A stretch of DNA of 43,506 nucleotides. Origin: Candidatus Moraniibacteriota bacterium (GTDB lineage Bacteria; Patescibacteriota; Minisyncoccia; Moranbacterales; GWC2-37-73). The position numbers and the translations under genes are program-made. How positions within the stretch are numbered: the stretch's first letter is position 1; every line of letters starts with the position of its first letter. The stretch covers positions 1-43,506 of the forward strand of contig JAAXUC010000008.1 of the NCBI GenBank assembly GCA_013336225.1, read 5' to 3'. Under the pieces are notes generated by a model. That model saw only the letters and a program-made list of their open reading frames with translations. It did no database searches and was not told the origin of the DNA. Positions 30,256 to 38,718 of this stretch are shown piece by piece.

Positions 30256-31589
30256 GCTTAATTGATTTTAATTTTGTGGGATACGTTTTTAAAAAAAATT
30301 CAAAAAAGTATTTTAAAGGTGCTGAACGTATTTGCGATCCTTGTGAAACAAGGATGCGCGTGCTTGATCGTATTAAAAAATCTGGACTTCCGGTCTTGAT
30401 TAAGGTTGAGCGCATTGATCACCTTGATAACTTGGGCATCCCTGTGTATGCTGCTGCGCATTCGGATATTTTTGGAAATTGTGGTAAGCCAAGCTGGGGC
30501 AAAGGTATAACTGAAGATTTGGCCTATGTTAGTGCTCTGATGGAACGTGTGGAGCGCTACAGTGCTTCTGACGTGAGTGGCGCTGAGGATATTGTGAGGC
30601 GGAGATTTATTGATTTCAAGCAGGGTGATGCTGTTTCCAGGTGGGATTTGGTTCCTTGCAATTTGCAACGTAAATTATACACAAAAGCTGAAGTTGATAG
30701 GCAGGAATTGCTTTGGGCGAAATGTTTTTCTTTTACAAAAAATAGGAATGTTTTTATTCCGGTTAACATGGTCTATTTTTTGCCAGCAGAAGAATATGAT
30801 GATTTCTCTTATACGACTGGACTCGCCTCTGGCAATAGTATTGAGGAGGCAATTCTGCATGCATTGTGTGAGGTAATTGAGAGGCATGTCGAGGAAGTTG
30901 CTTATAACAATAAGGTAAAATTTCCAACCATCGACCTGGCAACAATCAAAAATAAAGAAGTTAAGAATCTCATAAATGCATTTATTTCCAATGATTTCAA
31001 TTTGCAATTTACGAGAATGGACACTGATTTTAATGTTTCAATCATAAGAGCTTTTGCTTATGAGAAAAAAGGTCCATATGCCAATACCTATTCCCAATAT
31101 ACAAGTATTGGAGTTCATCCAAATGAGAATGTGGCTATCATAAGGGCACTGACTGAAATTGCACAAGCCAGAGCCTGCAACTATTATCAGATTAAAAATA
31201 AGACTCAAAGCATTGAGATGGTGGAGGTGATACCTGATGACATTATGCATTATTTTTCTGACATTATGGACAGGGAATGCGTTATTTCATTGGATGATGT
31301 GCAAAGTATAAGTAGGAATGACATCTCCTCGGAGATAAGAAATATTCTCAAGGCTCTGAAGAAAAAAAAATGTGAAGTGATCTTTAAGGATTTGACATTG
31401 CCAAAGCTTGAGATTCCAGTGGTGCGTGTTATTGTGAGAGGGCTGCAGCCTGGAAATTTGGGGGTTGGAGTTATTGATTTGAAGCATGATGTGGCCAGAA
31501 TTTCTGAAAATCTTACTGCCTACCAAAAGCTTCTTAATGAGATTGTAGGTGTGAAGCATTTAAAATGCGTGATACAATCTAAGGATTAA
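30246..31589 (+). CDS. YcaO-domain protein (ATP-dependent peptide backbone modification)
   Basis: 447 aa if TTG 30246 is the start; GTG 30276 is an alternative. Both keep the typical YcaO opening KKYFKGAERICDPCETRMRV; the first ATG (30354) would lose it. ATP-binding motifs: WGKGITEDLAYVSALMERVE (S96, E100, E103, R104), SIEEAILHALCEVIERH (E209, E212) and the RALTEIAQARA box. YcaO enzymes activate backbone amides with ATP to make azolines, thioamides or amidines. The C-terminus (KCVIQSKD) lacks the PxPxP end of azoline-forming cyclodehydratases. No E1-like partner, TfuA or flavin dehydrogenase gene is in the block, so the product is open: azoline at Ser or Cys, thioamide or amidine. It overlaps rSAM 3 by up to 10 bases. 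Confidence 0.88.
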   Translation: MFLSLIDFNFVGYVFKKNSKKYFKGAERICDPCETRMRVLDRIKKSGLPVLIKVERIDHLDNLGIPVYAAAHSDIFGNCGKPSWGKGITEDLAYVSALMERVERYSASDVSGAEDIVRRRFIDFKQGDAVSRWDLVPCNLQRKLYTKAEVDRQELLWAKCFSFTKNRNVFIPVNMVYFLPAEEYDDFSYTTGLASGNSIEEAILHALCEVIERHVEEVAYNNKVKFPTIDLATIKNKEVKNLINAFISNDFNLQFTRMDTDFNVSIIRAFAYEKKGPYANTYSQYTSIGVHPNENVAIIRALTEIAQARACNYYQIKNKTQSIEMVEVIPDDIMHYFSDIMDRECVISLDDVQSISRNDISSEIRNILKALKKKKCEVIFKDLTLPKLEIPVVRVIVRGLQPGNLGVGVIDLKHDVARISENLTAYQKLLNEIVGVKHLKCVIQSKD

Positions 31590-31606
31590 AAAATAGACTA
31601 AAATAT

Positions 31607-32503
31607 ATGAAAAAAGCTGATATTAAAACTGGATTTTTGTGCAACAATAATTGTCTTTTTTGTGTGCAAGGCCCAGAGAAAAAGGCGTATGGGAACAAGA
31701 ATACTAAAGACTTAAAGGTTATCATTAAAAGAGCGGCCAAGGATTGCGATATTGTTGTTTTTACTGGTGGAGAGCCAACAATTAGGAGGGATCTAGTGGA
31801 GCTTGTGGCATATGCTAAGAAGTTGGGATTTAAAACGATTCAAATTCAATCAAATGGTAGAATGTTTGCCTATGAAAAATTTTGTCATGAAATTATCGCT
31901 GCTGGCGCCAATGAATTTGGATTGGCTTTGCATGGACATACAGCTAAATTGCATGATTATCTCACGGGGGCAGAGAGTTTTCGTCAAACAGTGGCAGGGA
32001 TCATGAATTTGAAAAAAATGAAACAAGCTGTCATCACCAATACGGTGATTACGAAATCAAATTATCGTCATTTGCCTGAAATCGCAAAGCTTTTAGTGAG
32101 CCTGGATGTGAACAGTTTTCAATTTGCATTCGTGCATGCCTTAGGGGCTGCAGGCAAGAATTTCGATAAAATTGTTCCACGCATGAGTATGGTTGCGCCG
32201 TATGCAAAAAAAGCTCTGGATGTCGGCAAGCATTTTAAGAAAACAGCTACAACGGAAGCGATGCCTTATTGCATGCTTGCTGGATATGAAGAATGCATAG
32301 CTGAGGCATCAATGCCAATGATGAAGATTTTTGATCAGAATCATGTTGTTGCAAACTATACGAAAGCAAGAATTGTGGAAGGGAAGGCAAAAGGTCTTGG
32401 TTGTGTAAGGTGTATGTATAATAATATTTGTGAGGGACCATGGCGCGAATATCCACAAGCTTTCGGTTGGGATGAATTTAAGCCGATATTAAAAGAAAAA
32501 TAA
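31607..32503 (+). CDS. Radical SAM protein, HxsC/MoaA-like layout (rSAM 4)
   Basis: 298 aa. Cluster motif GFLCNNNCLFCVQGPEKK (C12, C16, C19), VVFTGGEPTIRRDL (GGEP 54-57), IQIQSNGRMFAYEKF and LALHGHTAKLHDYLTG. It ends with a compact auxiliary motif GCVRCMYNNICEGPWREYPQ and AFGWDEFKPI (C-x-x-C-x5-C). The order 'SNGR-x-F', 'H-x-x-x-x-HD', 'F-x-QT-x-x-G', then a Cys-rich end, is the one I know from HxsC and related short radical SAM proteins. It is therefore one of three candidates for the HxsC role (with 32506 and 35522). It is separated from the next gene by 2 bases. Confidence 0.8.
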   Translation: MKKADIKTGFLCNNNCLFCVQGPEKKAYGNKNTKDLKVIIKRAAKDCDIVVFTGGEPTIRRDLVELVAYAKKLGFKTIQIQSNGRMFAYEKFCHEIIAAGANEFGLALHGHTAKLHDYLTGAESFRQTVAGIMNLKKMKQAVITNTVITKSNYRHLPEIAKLLVSLDVNSFQFAFVHALGAAGKNFDKIVPRMSMVAPYAKKALDVGKHFKKTATTEAMPYCMLAGYEECIAEASMPMMKIFDQNHVVANYTKARIVEGKAKGLGCVRCMYNNICEGPWREYPQAFGWDEFKPILKEK

Positions 32504-32505
32504 GC

Positions 32506-33645
32506 ATGTTATTAGTGGATAAGAAAACCATCAAAAATAAGGTTGCTGAGCAAAAAAGGCACTGGGTGCGTATCAATCGTGCATGTAACAATAATTGTCT
32601 GTTTTGTCTTGATCGTGAAAATCAAAATGGTTCCATTTTTGAAATAAAAGAAGTGGTGGCTGATCTTGAAGTTGGTCTTGAAAAGGGTGCGAAACGCGTG
32701 ATTATTTCTGGTGGAGACCCCACTGTTCATCCGAGATTAGCTGCCATAATAAAAAAAGCTAAGGCGCTTGGTTACGAGCATGTGCAAATAATCACTAATG
32801 GAAGAATGTTAGCATATGAAAAGTTTGCCGCAGAACTTAAGCAAGCAGGCTTGGATGAGGTTACTTTGTCGCTGCACAGTCATATTGAAAAAGATTTTGA
32901 AAAATTGACTGGAGTCAGTGGTAGCTATAAACAGGCGCTTAGTGGCTTGTTAAACGCTCAAAAGCAGGGATTTATAGTGAGTGTTGATATTGTGATCAAT
33001 AAGATAAATTACAAAAAACTCAAGGAAACTTTGCAATTTTACATAAAATTAGGTGTCAGTGAATTTGATCTTTTGTATCCAGTACCCTTTGGCAGTGCTT
33101 GGGAAAATAGGGATGAACTTTTCTTTGATCCAGAAAAAGCTCAAAAATATTTGCAAGAAGCTTTTGCTCTTTCAAAAAATAAAAATCTTTTCATTTGGAC
33201 CAACAGGATGCCGGCGCAATTTTTGGAGGGGTCAGAAGATCTCATTCAAAATCCTGTTAAATTGCATGATGAGGTGCGAGGAATGTTGCCAGAATTAATG
33301 GCTCATGTGAAAAATGGGAGACAAATGGGATGCAAAGGAGAGCGATGTCAGCATTGTTTCATGCAAGGCTTCTGCAAAGATCTGGATGAACTTTTGAAAA
33401 ATAAAAAACTGCCTGGCAAGAAGAATCCATTATGCGTAAATGCCAAAGAAACAAAAGAAAAATCACTCGAATTTAAATTTAATAGCAAATTTACACTTGA
33501 AAAATTTACAGATTTTTATATTAAGAATAGATATTTTGTAAAAAGTTTGCGTTGTGCTAAGTGTAAGTATGAAAATATTTGTGATGGAGCTTGGATTGAG
33601 GATGTGAGGAGATATGGCTTCAGATTTTTAAATGTCAGGAAATAG
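32506..33645 (+). CDS. Radical SAM protein, HxsC/MoaA-like layout (rSAM 5)
   Basis: 379 aa. Cluster motif INRACNNNCLFCLDRENQ (C27, C31, C34), IISGGDPTVHPRL (GGDP 69-72 in place of GGEP), ITNGRMLAYEKFAAELKQAG and LSLHSHIEKDFEKLTGVSGS. It is a clear paralogue of rSAM 4 in the first 230 residues. It then has an additional central segment with GCKGERCQHCFMQGFCKDLD and the same type of end, LRCAKCKYENICDGAWIEDV. It may thus hold two auxiliary Fe-S clusters against one in rSAM 4. Tight spacing (2 bases) to rSAM 4 suggests that the two work together or on the same peptide. Confidence 0.8.
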   Translation: MLLVDKKTIKNKVAEQKRHWVRINRACNNNCLFCLDRENQNGSIFEIKEVVADLEVGLEKGAKRVIISGGDPTVHPRLAAIIKKAKALGYEHVQIITNGRMLAYEKFAAELKQAGLDEVTLSLHSHIEKDFEKLTGVSGSYKQALSGLLNAQKQGFIVSVDIVINKINYKKLKETLQFYIKLGVSEFDLLYPVPFGSAWENRDELFFDPEKAQKYLQEAFALSKNKNLFIWTNRMPAQFLEGSEDLIQNPVKLHDEVRGMLPELMAHVKNGRQMGCKGERCQHCFMQGFCKDLDELLKNKKLPGKKNPLCVNAKETKEKSLEFKFNSKFTLEKFTDFYIKNRYFVKSLRCAKCKYENICDGAWIEDVRRYGFRFLNVRK

Positions 33646-33703
33646 ATTTAAGTAAATTGATTTACATATCGATATCATAATATCTTTATTTTAATGGAAA
33701 AAT

Positions 33704-35506
33704 ATGTTTGAAATTTTCTGTGGATTTTCTGGGGAAACAGATCAAAAATTGCTAGGAAAGATGATGCATGCCTCAATGGGGAAGAAGATATATAAAGAAG
33801 AAATCTTTACTGAAAATGGCATAAATATTGGGGCCGGATATCTTATCATCTCAAAATTAAATAAGGGTGATGAGGTTTTGTATGATAATGATGGCATTCA
33901 CGCTGTTTTTAGTGGTGAAATGTATAATTTCACTGAGCTTAAGCTTGATTTGAAAAAAAAAGGATATGAATTTTCTATCAATTCAAATGCTGAGATGATT
34001 GCATTTTTATATAGAGAATATGGAGCAGATTTTATTGTTAAGATAAATGGTGCTTTTGCTATTATTTTGTGGGATAATGCCCAGAGAAAGTTATTTTTAT
34101 TTCGAGATAGGTTGGGCGAGAAAAATATCTATTACCTTCTAAGAGGGAAACGGATTATTTTTAGTTCCGAGATGAGGATTATCTTGGAGGCTCCTTTTTA
34201 TAAGAAAGAGATAGATTTTGAATCTCTGCATCATTATTTTTCTTTCAGGAGCATTCCACAACCACGATCCATTTTTAAGGATATACAATATGTGCTGCCT
34301 GGTGAATTGTTGATGTTTAAGGATGGCATTTTAAAGAAAAAGAAATACTGGAATTGTACTTTTGGTGATAGGAAGAATGTTGATGAAAAAGTTTTGATAC
34401 CTAAGATGTCGGACTTGTTTTCCACTGCAATTAAGGATAGGATTTGCAATGAAATTCAACCAAAAGTTTTACTGAGTGGGGGGTTGGACTCCAGCTCTAT
34501 TGTGGCTACCCTTTCCGGATTATCAAAAAAAGCACTGAAAACATTCCATCTTAATTATGGCAAAAAAATTAATGCTAAATTGGCTGACGTTGTGGCTGCA
34601 CGAAAAGTTGCTAAATTATACAAAACTGATCATCAAGAGTATTTAATGGGTCCCAAGGAGATCATGCGGAATATAAAAAAATCCATTGAAGTTTTCGATG
34701 AGCCGCTTGGAGTTTTTGTTCCATTCTCTTTCTTCGCTAATGTTGTTGATGGTGATGGTGATGTTGTTTTTTCTGGTAATGGCGGAGATGAGGTTTTTGG
34801 TGGTTATGACTACCATCGCACAGTAGAGGGTCAATCTTCTGACACTGAGTTATTGCAAAAATATATATTTAATTTTTATGATTTCAATGAAAGCGAGAAA
34901 CAAGAAATTTACAGTGATTCTTTAAGGAGAAAAATGAAAAATTTTAATTCTATTGCTATTTGGAAAGAATATTTTCAAGAAACAACATCAAGAAAATATC
35001 CGGATAAAATTTTTGAAATAGATATTAAAAATATCGTGCCTGAGCAAACTCTTTATATTAGTAGGGAGGTGGGCACACATTTTTCATTTCAGCCAAGAGC
35101 ACCTTTTTTAGACTATCGCTTAATTGAACTAGCAGCATCCTTAAAAGGCGAAATTAAAGTTAAAAACAACAGAAACAAACATCTCTTGAAGGAATTAATA
35201 AAGAATTGCCTTCCGTATGATATTATTAATAGACCCAAAGATGTGTTTACATTGAGTGCTGATCAATGCTTGATGGATAATATGAAAAAAAATATTAAAG
35301 ATATTCTTGCCAAGGAAAGATTGGAAAAGCATGGTTTTTTAAATATTGAAGTGGTGAATGAATTGGTAAGGGATTATTATACTTCAGGTGTTAAAAAAGA
35401 ACAGCCGAAACTTCGCAATAGTGCGCATTTGGCTGACAAGATCTTTATTTTGATGATATTTCAACTTTGGTGGGAGCATCATTTCGATGAGAATAATTTA
35501 AAATAA
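33704..35506 (+). CDS. Asparagine-synthetase-like amide ligase with a degraded glutaminase site
   Basis: 600 aa, two domains as in AsnB. The C-terminal synthetase half has the ATP pyrophosphatase loop VLLSGGLDSSSIVATL (S258-G-G-L-D-S263) and FSGNGGDEVFGGYDYHR, so ATP activation of a carboxylate looks possible. The N-terminal half keeps the fold (FAIILWDNAQRKLFLFRDRL, GEKNIYYL) but not the catalysis. The nucleophile Cys must be residue 2 (MCGI); here the start is MFEIFCGFSGE with Cys at 6. The usual RRLSI box reads AGYLIISK, NGEIYN reads SGEMYN, and the Asp of S-D-x-E is Ala (NSNAEM). It should not use glutamine. AsnB-like proteins without glutaminase act in lasso-peptide macrolactam formation (McjC), so amide or isopeptide bond formation on the peptide is my inference. 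Confidence 0.82.
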   Translation: MFEIFCGFSGETDQKLLGKMMHASMGKKIYKEEIFTENGINIGAGYLIISKLNKGDEVLYDNDGIHAVFSGEMYNFTELKLDLKKKGYEFSINSNAEMIAFLYREYGADFIVKINGAFAIILWDNAQRKLFLFRDRLGEKNIYYLLRGKRIIFSSEMRIILEAPFYKKEIDFESLHHYFSFRSIPQPRSIFKDIQYVLPGELLMFKDGILKKKKYWNCTFGDRKNVDEKVLIPKMSDLFSTAIKDRICNEIQPKVLLSGGLDSSSIVATLSGLSKKALKTFHLNYGKKINAKLADVVAARKVAKLYKTDHQEYLMGPKEIMRNIKKSIEVFDEPLGVFVPFSFFANVVDGDGDVVFSGNGGDEVFGGYDYHRTVEGQSSDTELLQKYIFNFYDFNESEKQEIYSDSLRRKMKNFNSIAIWKEYFQETTSRKYPDKIFEIDIKNIVPEQTLYISREVGTHFSFQPRAPFLDYRLIELAASLKGEIKVKNNRNKHLLKELIKNCLPYDIINRPKDVFTLSADQCLMDNMKKNIKDILAKERLEKHGFLNIEVVNELVRDYYTSGVKKEQPKLRNSAHLADKIFILMIFQLWWEHHFDENNLK

Positions 35507-35521
35507 TCCTGAATAGATATT

Positions 35522-36457
35522 ATGGCTAAATTAGGATACATACAAGTAACTAGGCAGTGCAACCAAAAATGCATCATCTGTTCAAATCCTCCGACTGAAC
35601 AGCTGTTGTCCTTATTGGCTGCTAAAAGAAAAGTTGATGAAATAAAAAATGAAGGTGGGGAAGGGATCATCATCACTGGGGGAGAACCAACCCTATATAA
35701 ATATCTGCCAGAATTGATTGCCTATGCCTACAAGGAGGGTATTTTCCCTAGAATCATTACAAACGGTCAAAAGCTTGCCAGTTGGCGATATGCCAAAGCA
35801 CTCAATGCTGCTGGCCTCAGACATCTTCATGTTTCAATCTATTCTTGCAGGGATGATGTGCAAGCGGCCATTTCGCAAAACGCAGATTCACTGAAAAATA
35901 TCACTAAAGCATTAGATAATCTGAAAAGGCTTGGGGATATGACTGTAAATATGAATATTGCCATCAGCAAGCTTAATGCTGGTCATCTATCAGAAACTGT
36001 CAGCTGGGTGGTTGAAAAATATCCCATGGTGCAGCATTTTGTCTTTAACAACCTTGATCCGCACATGAACAGGGCTTCTGAAAATCCCGAGGTGGTTCCG
36101 CGTATGCATGATTTTGAATTGGAATTGCATAAAAGTTTGAATTTTTTGGAAAAGAATGGAAAAACATTTCGTGTTGAGCGAGTACCTCTTTGCTATTTGG
36201 CAGGTTTTGAATTTGCCTCCACTGAAACACGCAAAATAGTTAAAAAAGAAGCCAGAACTGTTTATTTTTTGGATACAAAGGAAAAACTCACTCAAAGCAC
36301 TTGGGAGAGCGAAAAGGCTCCTTGGTGCAATGCTTGCGAACTTAACGACATTTGTGCTGGACTCTTTGGATGGGGTAGATTTTATTCTATTGAAGAATTA
36401 AGTCCAGTCTTTATTGATAAAAATGAAATTATTAAAAAAATAAAAGATGAAAAGTGA
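35522..36457 (+). CDS. Radical SAM protein, HxsC-like (rSAM 6)
   Basis: 311 aa. Cluster motif QVTRQCNQKCIICSNPPTEQ (C13, C17, C20), IIITGGEPTLYKYLPEL (GGEP 53-56), IITNGQKLASWRYAKALNAA and LHVSIYSCRDDVQAAISQ. It ends with APWCNACELNDICAGLFGWG and F-Y-S-I-E-E-L-S-P-V-F, which mirrors the HxsC ending (CE-x-C-x-x-R-x-x-CGGFF-x-x...I-x-P). CSNPPTE after the cluster is also close to the HxsC 'CSQPP'. Of the three short radical SAM genes in this operon it is the best HxsC candidate. It overlaps the peptidase gene by 11 bases. Confidence 0.8.
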   Translation: MAKLGYIQVTRQCNQKCIICSNPPTEQLLSLLAAKRKVDEIKNEGGEGIIITGGEPTLYKYLPELIAYAYKEGIFPRIITNGQKLASWRYAKALNAAGLRHLHVSIYSCRDDVQAAISQNADSLKNITKALDNLKRLGDMTVNMNIAISKLNAGHLSETVSWVVEKYPMVQHFVFNNLDPHMNRASENPEVVPRMHDFELELHKSLNFLEKNGKTFRVERVPLCYLAGFEFASTETRKIVKKEARTVYFLDTKEKLTQSTWESEKAPWCNACELNDICAGLFGWGRFYSIEELSPVFIDKNEIIKKIKDEK

Positions 36458-37427
36458 AATTTTAAATGCAGTTTTCATTTTATGCATGGGTATTTTGAGT
36501 TTTTTTGTGATCAGGGAGGATATCAAGCATAAGAAAATAAAAAATAAATTCGTCTTGTTTGGTTTCTTGGCTGGATCTATGTTGTTTTTACTTGGATTTC
36601 TGCTGGGATTTGTTCAGCCTGAATATTTACGCAGCGTGTTTTTAAATTCGCTGGTTGCGCTTGTTGTCGCCTATATTTTTTGGCTCACTTCCTTCTGGCC
36701 AGCAGGGGACGCAAAACTGTTTGTTTTGTTTTCTTTTTTGCTGCCACTGCATTATTATTGGAAAAGTTATCTGCCAATCTTTCCATCCCTAATTCTCTTA
36801 GTAAATATCTTTGTGTGTGCATATGTTTTTTTGCTCGTGCAAGGCATTGTTCATCTTGGATGGCTTATACGCAAGAAAGACAAGTCATTGCCAGGCTTGA
36901 TTTCCAGTGGCAATGCTCTATTTTCGCCTAAAGTGCTGATATCTTTTTTTAAAAAAATCAATCTTAAAGTTTTAGGTAGGAGCGTGTTGATGATAATTGG
37001 AATGTTTTGTTTTTCATATTATGTTTTTGATTTGAAGCATGTTGGTGTATACAGCTTAATTAAGACATCGATCGTGACCAGCATGATCTGGCTCGTGTCC
37101 TTATGGATAATCAGGAAGTATATAATTGATAATGAAACATATGTCATAGCTATAGAGGAGCTGTTTCCGGGCGCTTTAATTGCAGTGAAGCAAGAAGATC
37201 ATGATGTCTTTTCATCAGAACTTTTGAAAAAAATTGGACCGATGCGCGCAGATGGTGTTGATGCTAGGCAAGTAGCAATAATTCTTGAAGATTCAAAAGC
37301 GAGAGGCATTAAGTCTATTGCCTTGCATGAAAACATTCCATTTTCTCCCTTGATTGTGGTTGGAGGCTTGGTTACTGTGATTTTAAGTGACAATGTGGTG
37401 CAGCTTATCAAGAATATGTTCACGTGA
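36447..37427 (+). CDS. A24-type (prepilin peptidase-like) membrane aspartyl protease
   Basis: 326 aa, about seven membrane helices. The two catalytic Asp are in IREDIKHKKIKNK (D25; family D-x-x-x-x-x-IPN) and SFWPAGDAKLFVLF (D88; GxGD-type motif reading AGDAK). The N-terminal zinc-Cys domain of PilD is missing, as in the short TadV/CpaA branch. Beyond the membrane core there is a soluble C-terminal part (about 225-326) with FPGALIAVKQEDHD, ADGVDARQVAIILEDSKARG and HENIPFSPLIVVGG, found in other CPR members. Its position at the end of the radical SAM operon, overlapping rSAM 6, suggests that it trims the leader of the peptide or another exported product rather than a pilin; no pilin gene is near. 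Confidence 0.75.
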   Translation: MKSEILNAVFILCMGILSFFVIREDIKHKKIKNKFVLFGFLAGSMLFLLGFLLGFVQPEYLRSVFLNSLVALVVAYIFWLTSFWPAGDAKLFVLFSFLLPLHYYWKSYLPIFPSLILLVNIFVCAYVFLLVQGIVHLGWLIRKKDKSLPGLISSGNALFSPKVLISFFKKINLKVLGRSVLMIIGMFCFSYYVFDLKHVGVYSLIKTSIVTSMIWLVSLWIIRKYIIDNETYVIAIEELFPGALIAVKQEDHDVFSSELLKKIGPMRADGVDARQVAIILEDSKARGIKSIALHENIPFSPLIVVGGLVTVILSDNVVQLIKNMFT

Positions 37428-37473
37428 GCATGGTTTCCCTGAAATAATATTTTCAATTCAAGTTATATTGTGT

Positions 37474-37479
37474 TATAAT
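37474..37479 (+). promoter_or_regulatory. Possible -10 box of the secreted Cys-rich gene
   Basis: TATAAT preceded by TG at -2; the -35 (TTTCAA) at the right distance is poor. It would give a short leader of about 27 bases. Confidence 0.4.
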
Positions 37480-37512
37480 CAAATGAGATAGGTATCTTTA
37501 TTTTTTTAAAAT

Positions 37513-38661
37513 ATGAAAATGGGTAAAATACGAAAAAGTAAGAGTTTGATGCTTTCCTTATTTGCTTTAGTGGCTTTTATTGGGCTTGGTTTTTCATCTG
37601 TGGTCAGCGCTGATACATGTGGTAATCTTTTGTCTAATTCAGCAATTCCTTCTGGTGGTCTTGCTGAACAAGTTGGAATTAACATCTCATCTTCGGTGGA
37701 CTCACTTGTGGCTGGTAATCCAGTTACAATTACTTGGTCTAGTCAAAATGCTACATGGGGTTGTGGTAGTAATTTTGGAGCTTCTGGATCAAATTTATAT
37801 CCAACAACAGGTGGTATAACGAATTATTATGTGACGTGTTATCAAGGCGATGGACTTGGTAATTATTATAGTGCCACAGCGTGTGTGAATATTGCAGTTG
37901 ATAATAACTGTGCTGCTAGTACTTGTATACCAGGAACGCCTAGCGTGCCAACTTCTTGTTGGAATGGCTTGGCGACGGTTAATGGTACTAAATATTGTCC
38001 GAATAGTTGCGCTGCAAATACTTGTACAAGTGGGACCTGTTGGGATAATTATGCAACAGTGGCTGGCACAAAAACAACAAATGAATGCGCTGCGCCAGTC
38101 GGTTTTTCCTTTAGTCGCAGCGCTGATGGAGCAGCTCTTACCTTGAATTGGAATGCTACGCCCGGAGCAACTGGCTATCATTTGCGCATAGACAACACGG
38201 CTGATGGGTTTTGGCCAATTCTAGCTACGGACACTTATTTGGATAATTATGTCCCAATTTCTTATAGTAGAGCTGTTCTTCCTGGAGTTGCTTACAATGC
38301 ATGGATTCATAGTGTTGGACCATCTGGCTACTCGCAAGCAGCAGCATCGTTATCAATATTGGATAATTGTGCTCCTAGAACATGCGACAATACTAACTGT
38401 TGGAATGGTGTTGCCTCAATACCTGGCACTAAACCATCAACATATGGTCCTCCTGTTTGCACTTCGACAATAACTGACTGCAGTGTTGATACTTGTCAGC
38501 AAAATATCACCTCTAAATCATATTCCTGCTGGCAATATGATTCCACTAATTGTAGTGGGCCAATTGCTTGTGATGCTACTGCTAATTGTCCAGTAAATGA
38601 GACAACTACTTGTCCTCTTTGTCCGCGAAGTATTATTGATTGGCGAGAAGTTGCGCCTTAA
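37513..38661 (+). CDS. Secreted Cys-rich multidomain surface protein
   Basis: 382 aa. Sec signal peptide: basic start MKMGKIRKSK, hydrophobic core SLMLSLFALVAFIGLGFS, cleavage probably after VVSA (about residue 34). Then an Ig-like domain with VDSLVAGNPVTITWSSQNAT, a type frequent in CPR surface proteins. A Cys-rich region follows with the repeat CWNGLATVNGTK, CWDNYATVAGTK and later CWNGVASIPGTK. Between the repeats is a fibronectin-III-like domain (SFSRSADGAALTLNWNATPG to SLSIL). The Cys number (over 20) points to disulfides and life outside the cell. The protein ends DWREVAP; I recall similar W-(K/R)-E-V-x-P endings on other CPR secreted proteins, perhaps a sorting signal. A hairpin terminator follows. 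Confidence 0.75.
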   Translation: MKMGKIRKSKSLMLSLFALVAFIGLGFSSVVSADTCGNLLSNSAIPSGGLAEQVGINISSSVDSLVAGNPVTITWSSQNATWGCGSNFGASGSNLYPTTGGITNYYVTCYQGDGLGNYYSATACVNIAVDNNCAASTCIPGTPSVPTSCWNGLATVNGTKYCPNSCAANTCTSGTCWDNYATVAGTKTTNECAAPVGFSFSRSADGAALTLNWNATPGATGYHLRIDNTADGFWPILATDTYLDNYVPISYSRAVLPGVAYNAWIHSVGPSGYSQAAASLSILDNCAPRTCDNTNCWNGVASIPGTKPSTYGPPVCTSTITDCSVDTCQQNITSKSYSCWQYDSTNCSGPIACDATANCPVNETTTCPLCPRSIIDWREVAP

Positions 38662-38697
38662 TGATCAACTTAAAACTCATAATTAGTGACAAAAATG

Positions 38698-38718
38698 CAG
38701 GAGAAATCCTGTTTTTTT
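38698..38718 (+). terminator. Terminator of the secreted protein gene
   Basis: Short stem CAGGA / TCCTG with a GAAA tetraloop, then seven T. Confidence 0.75.
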
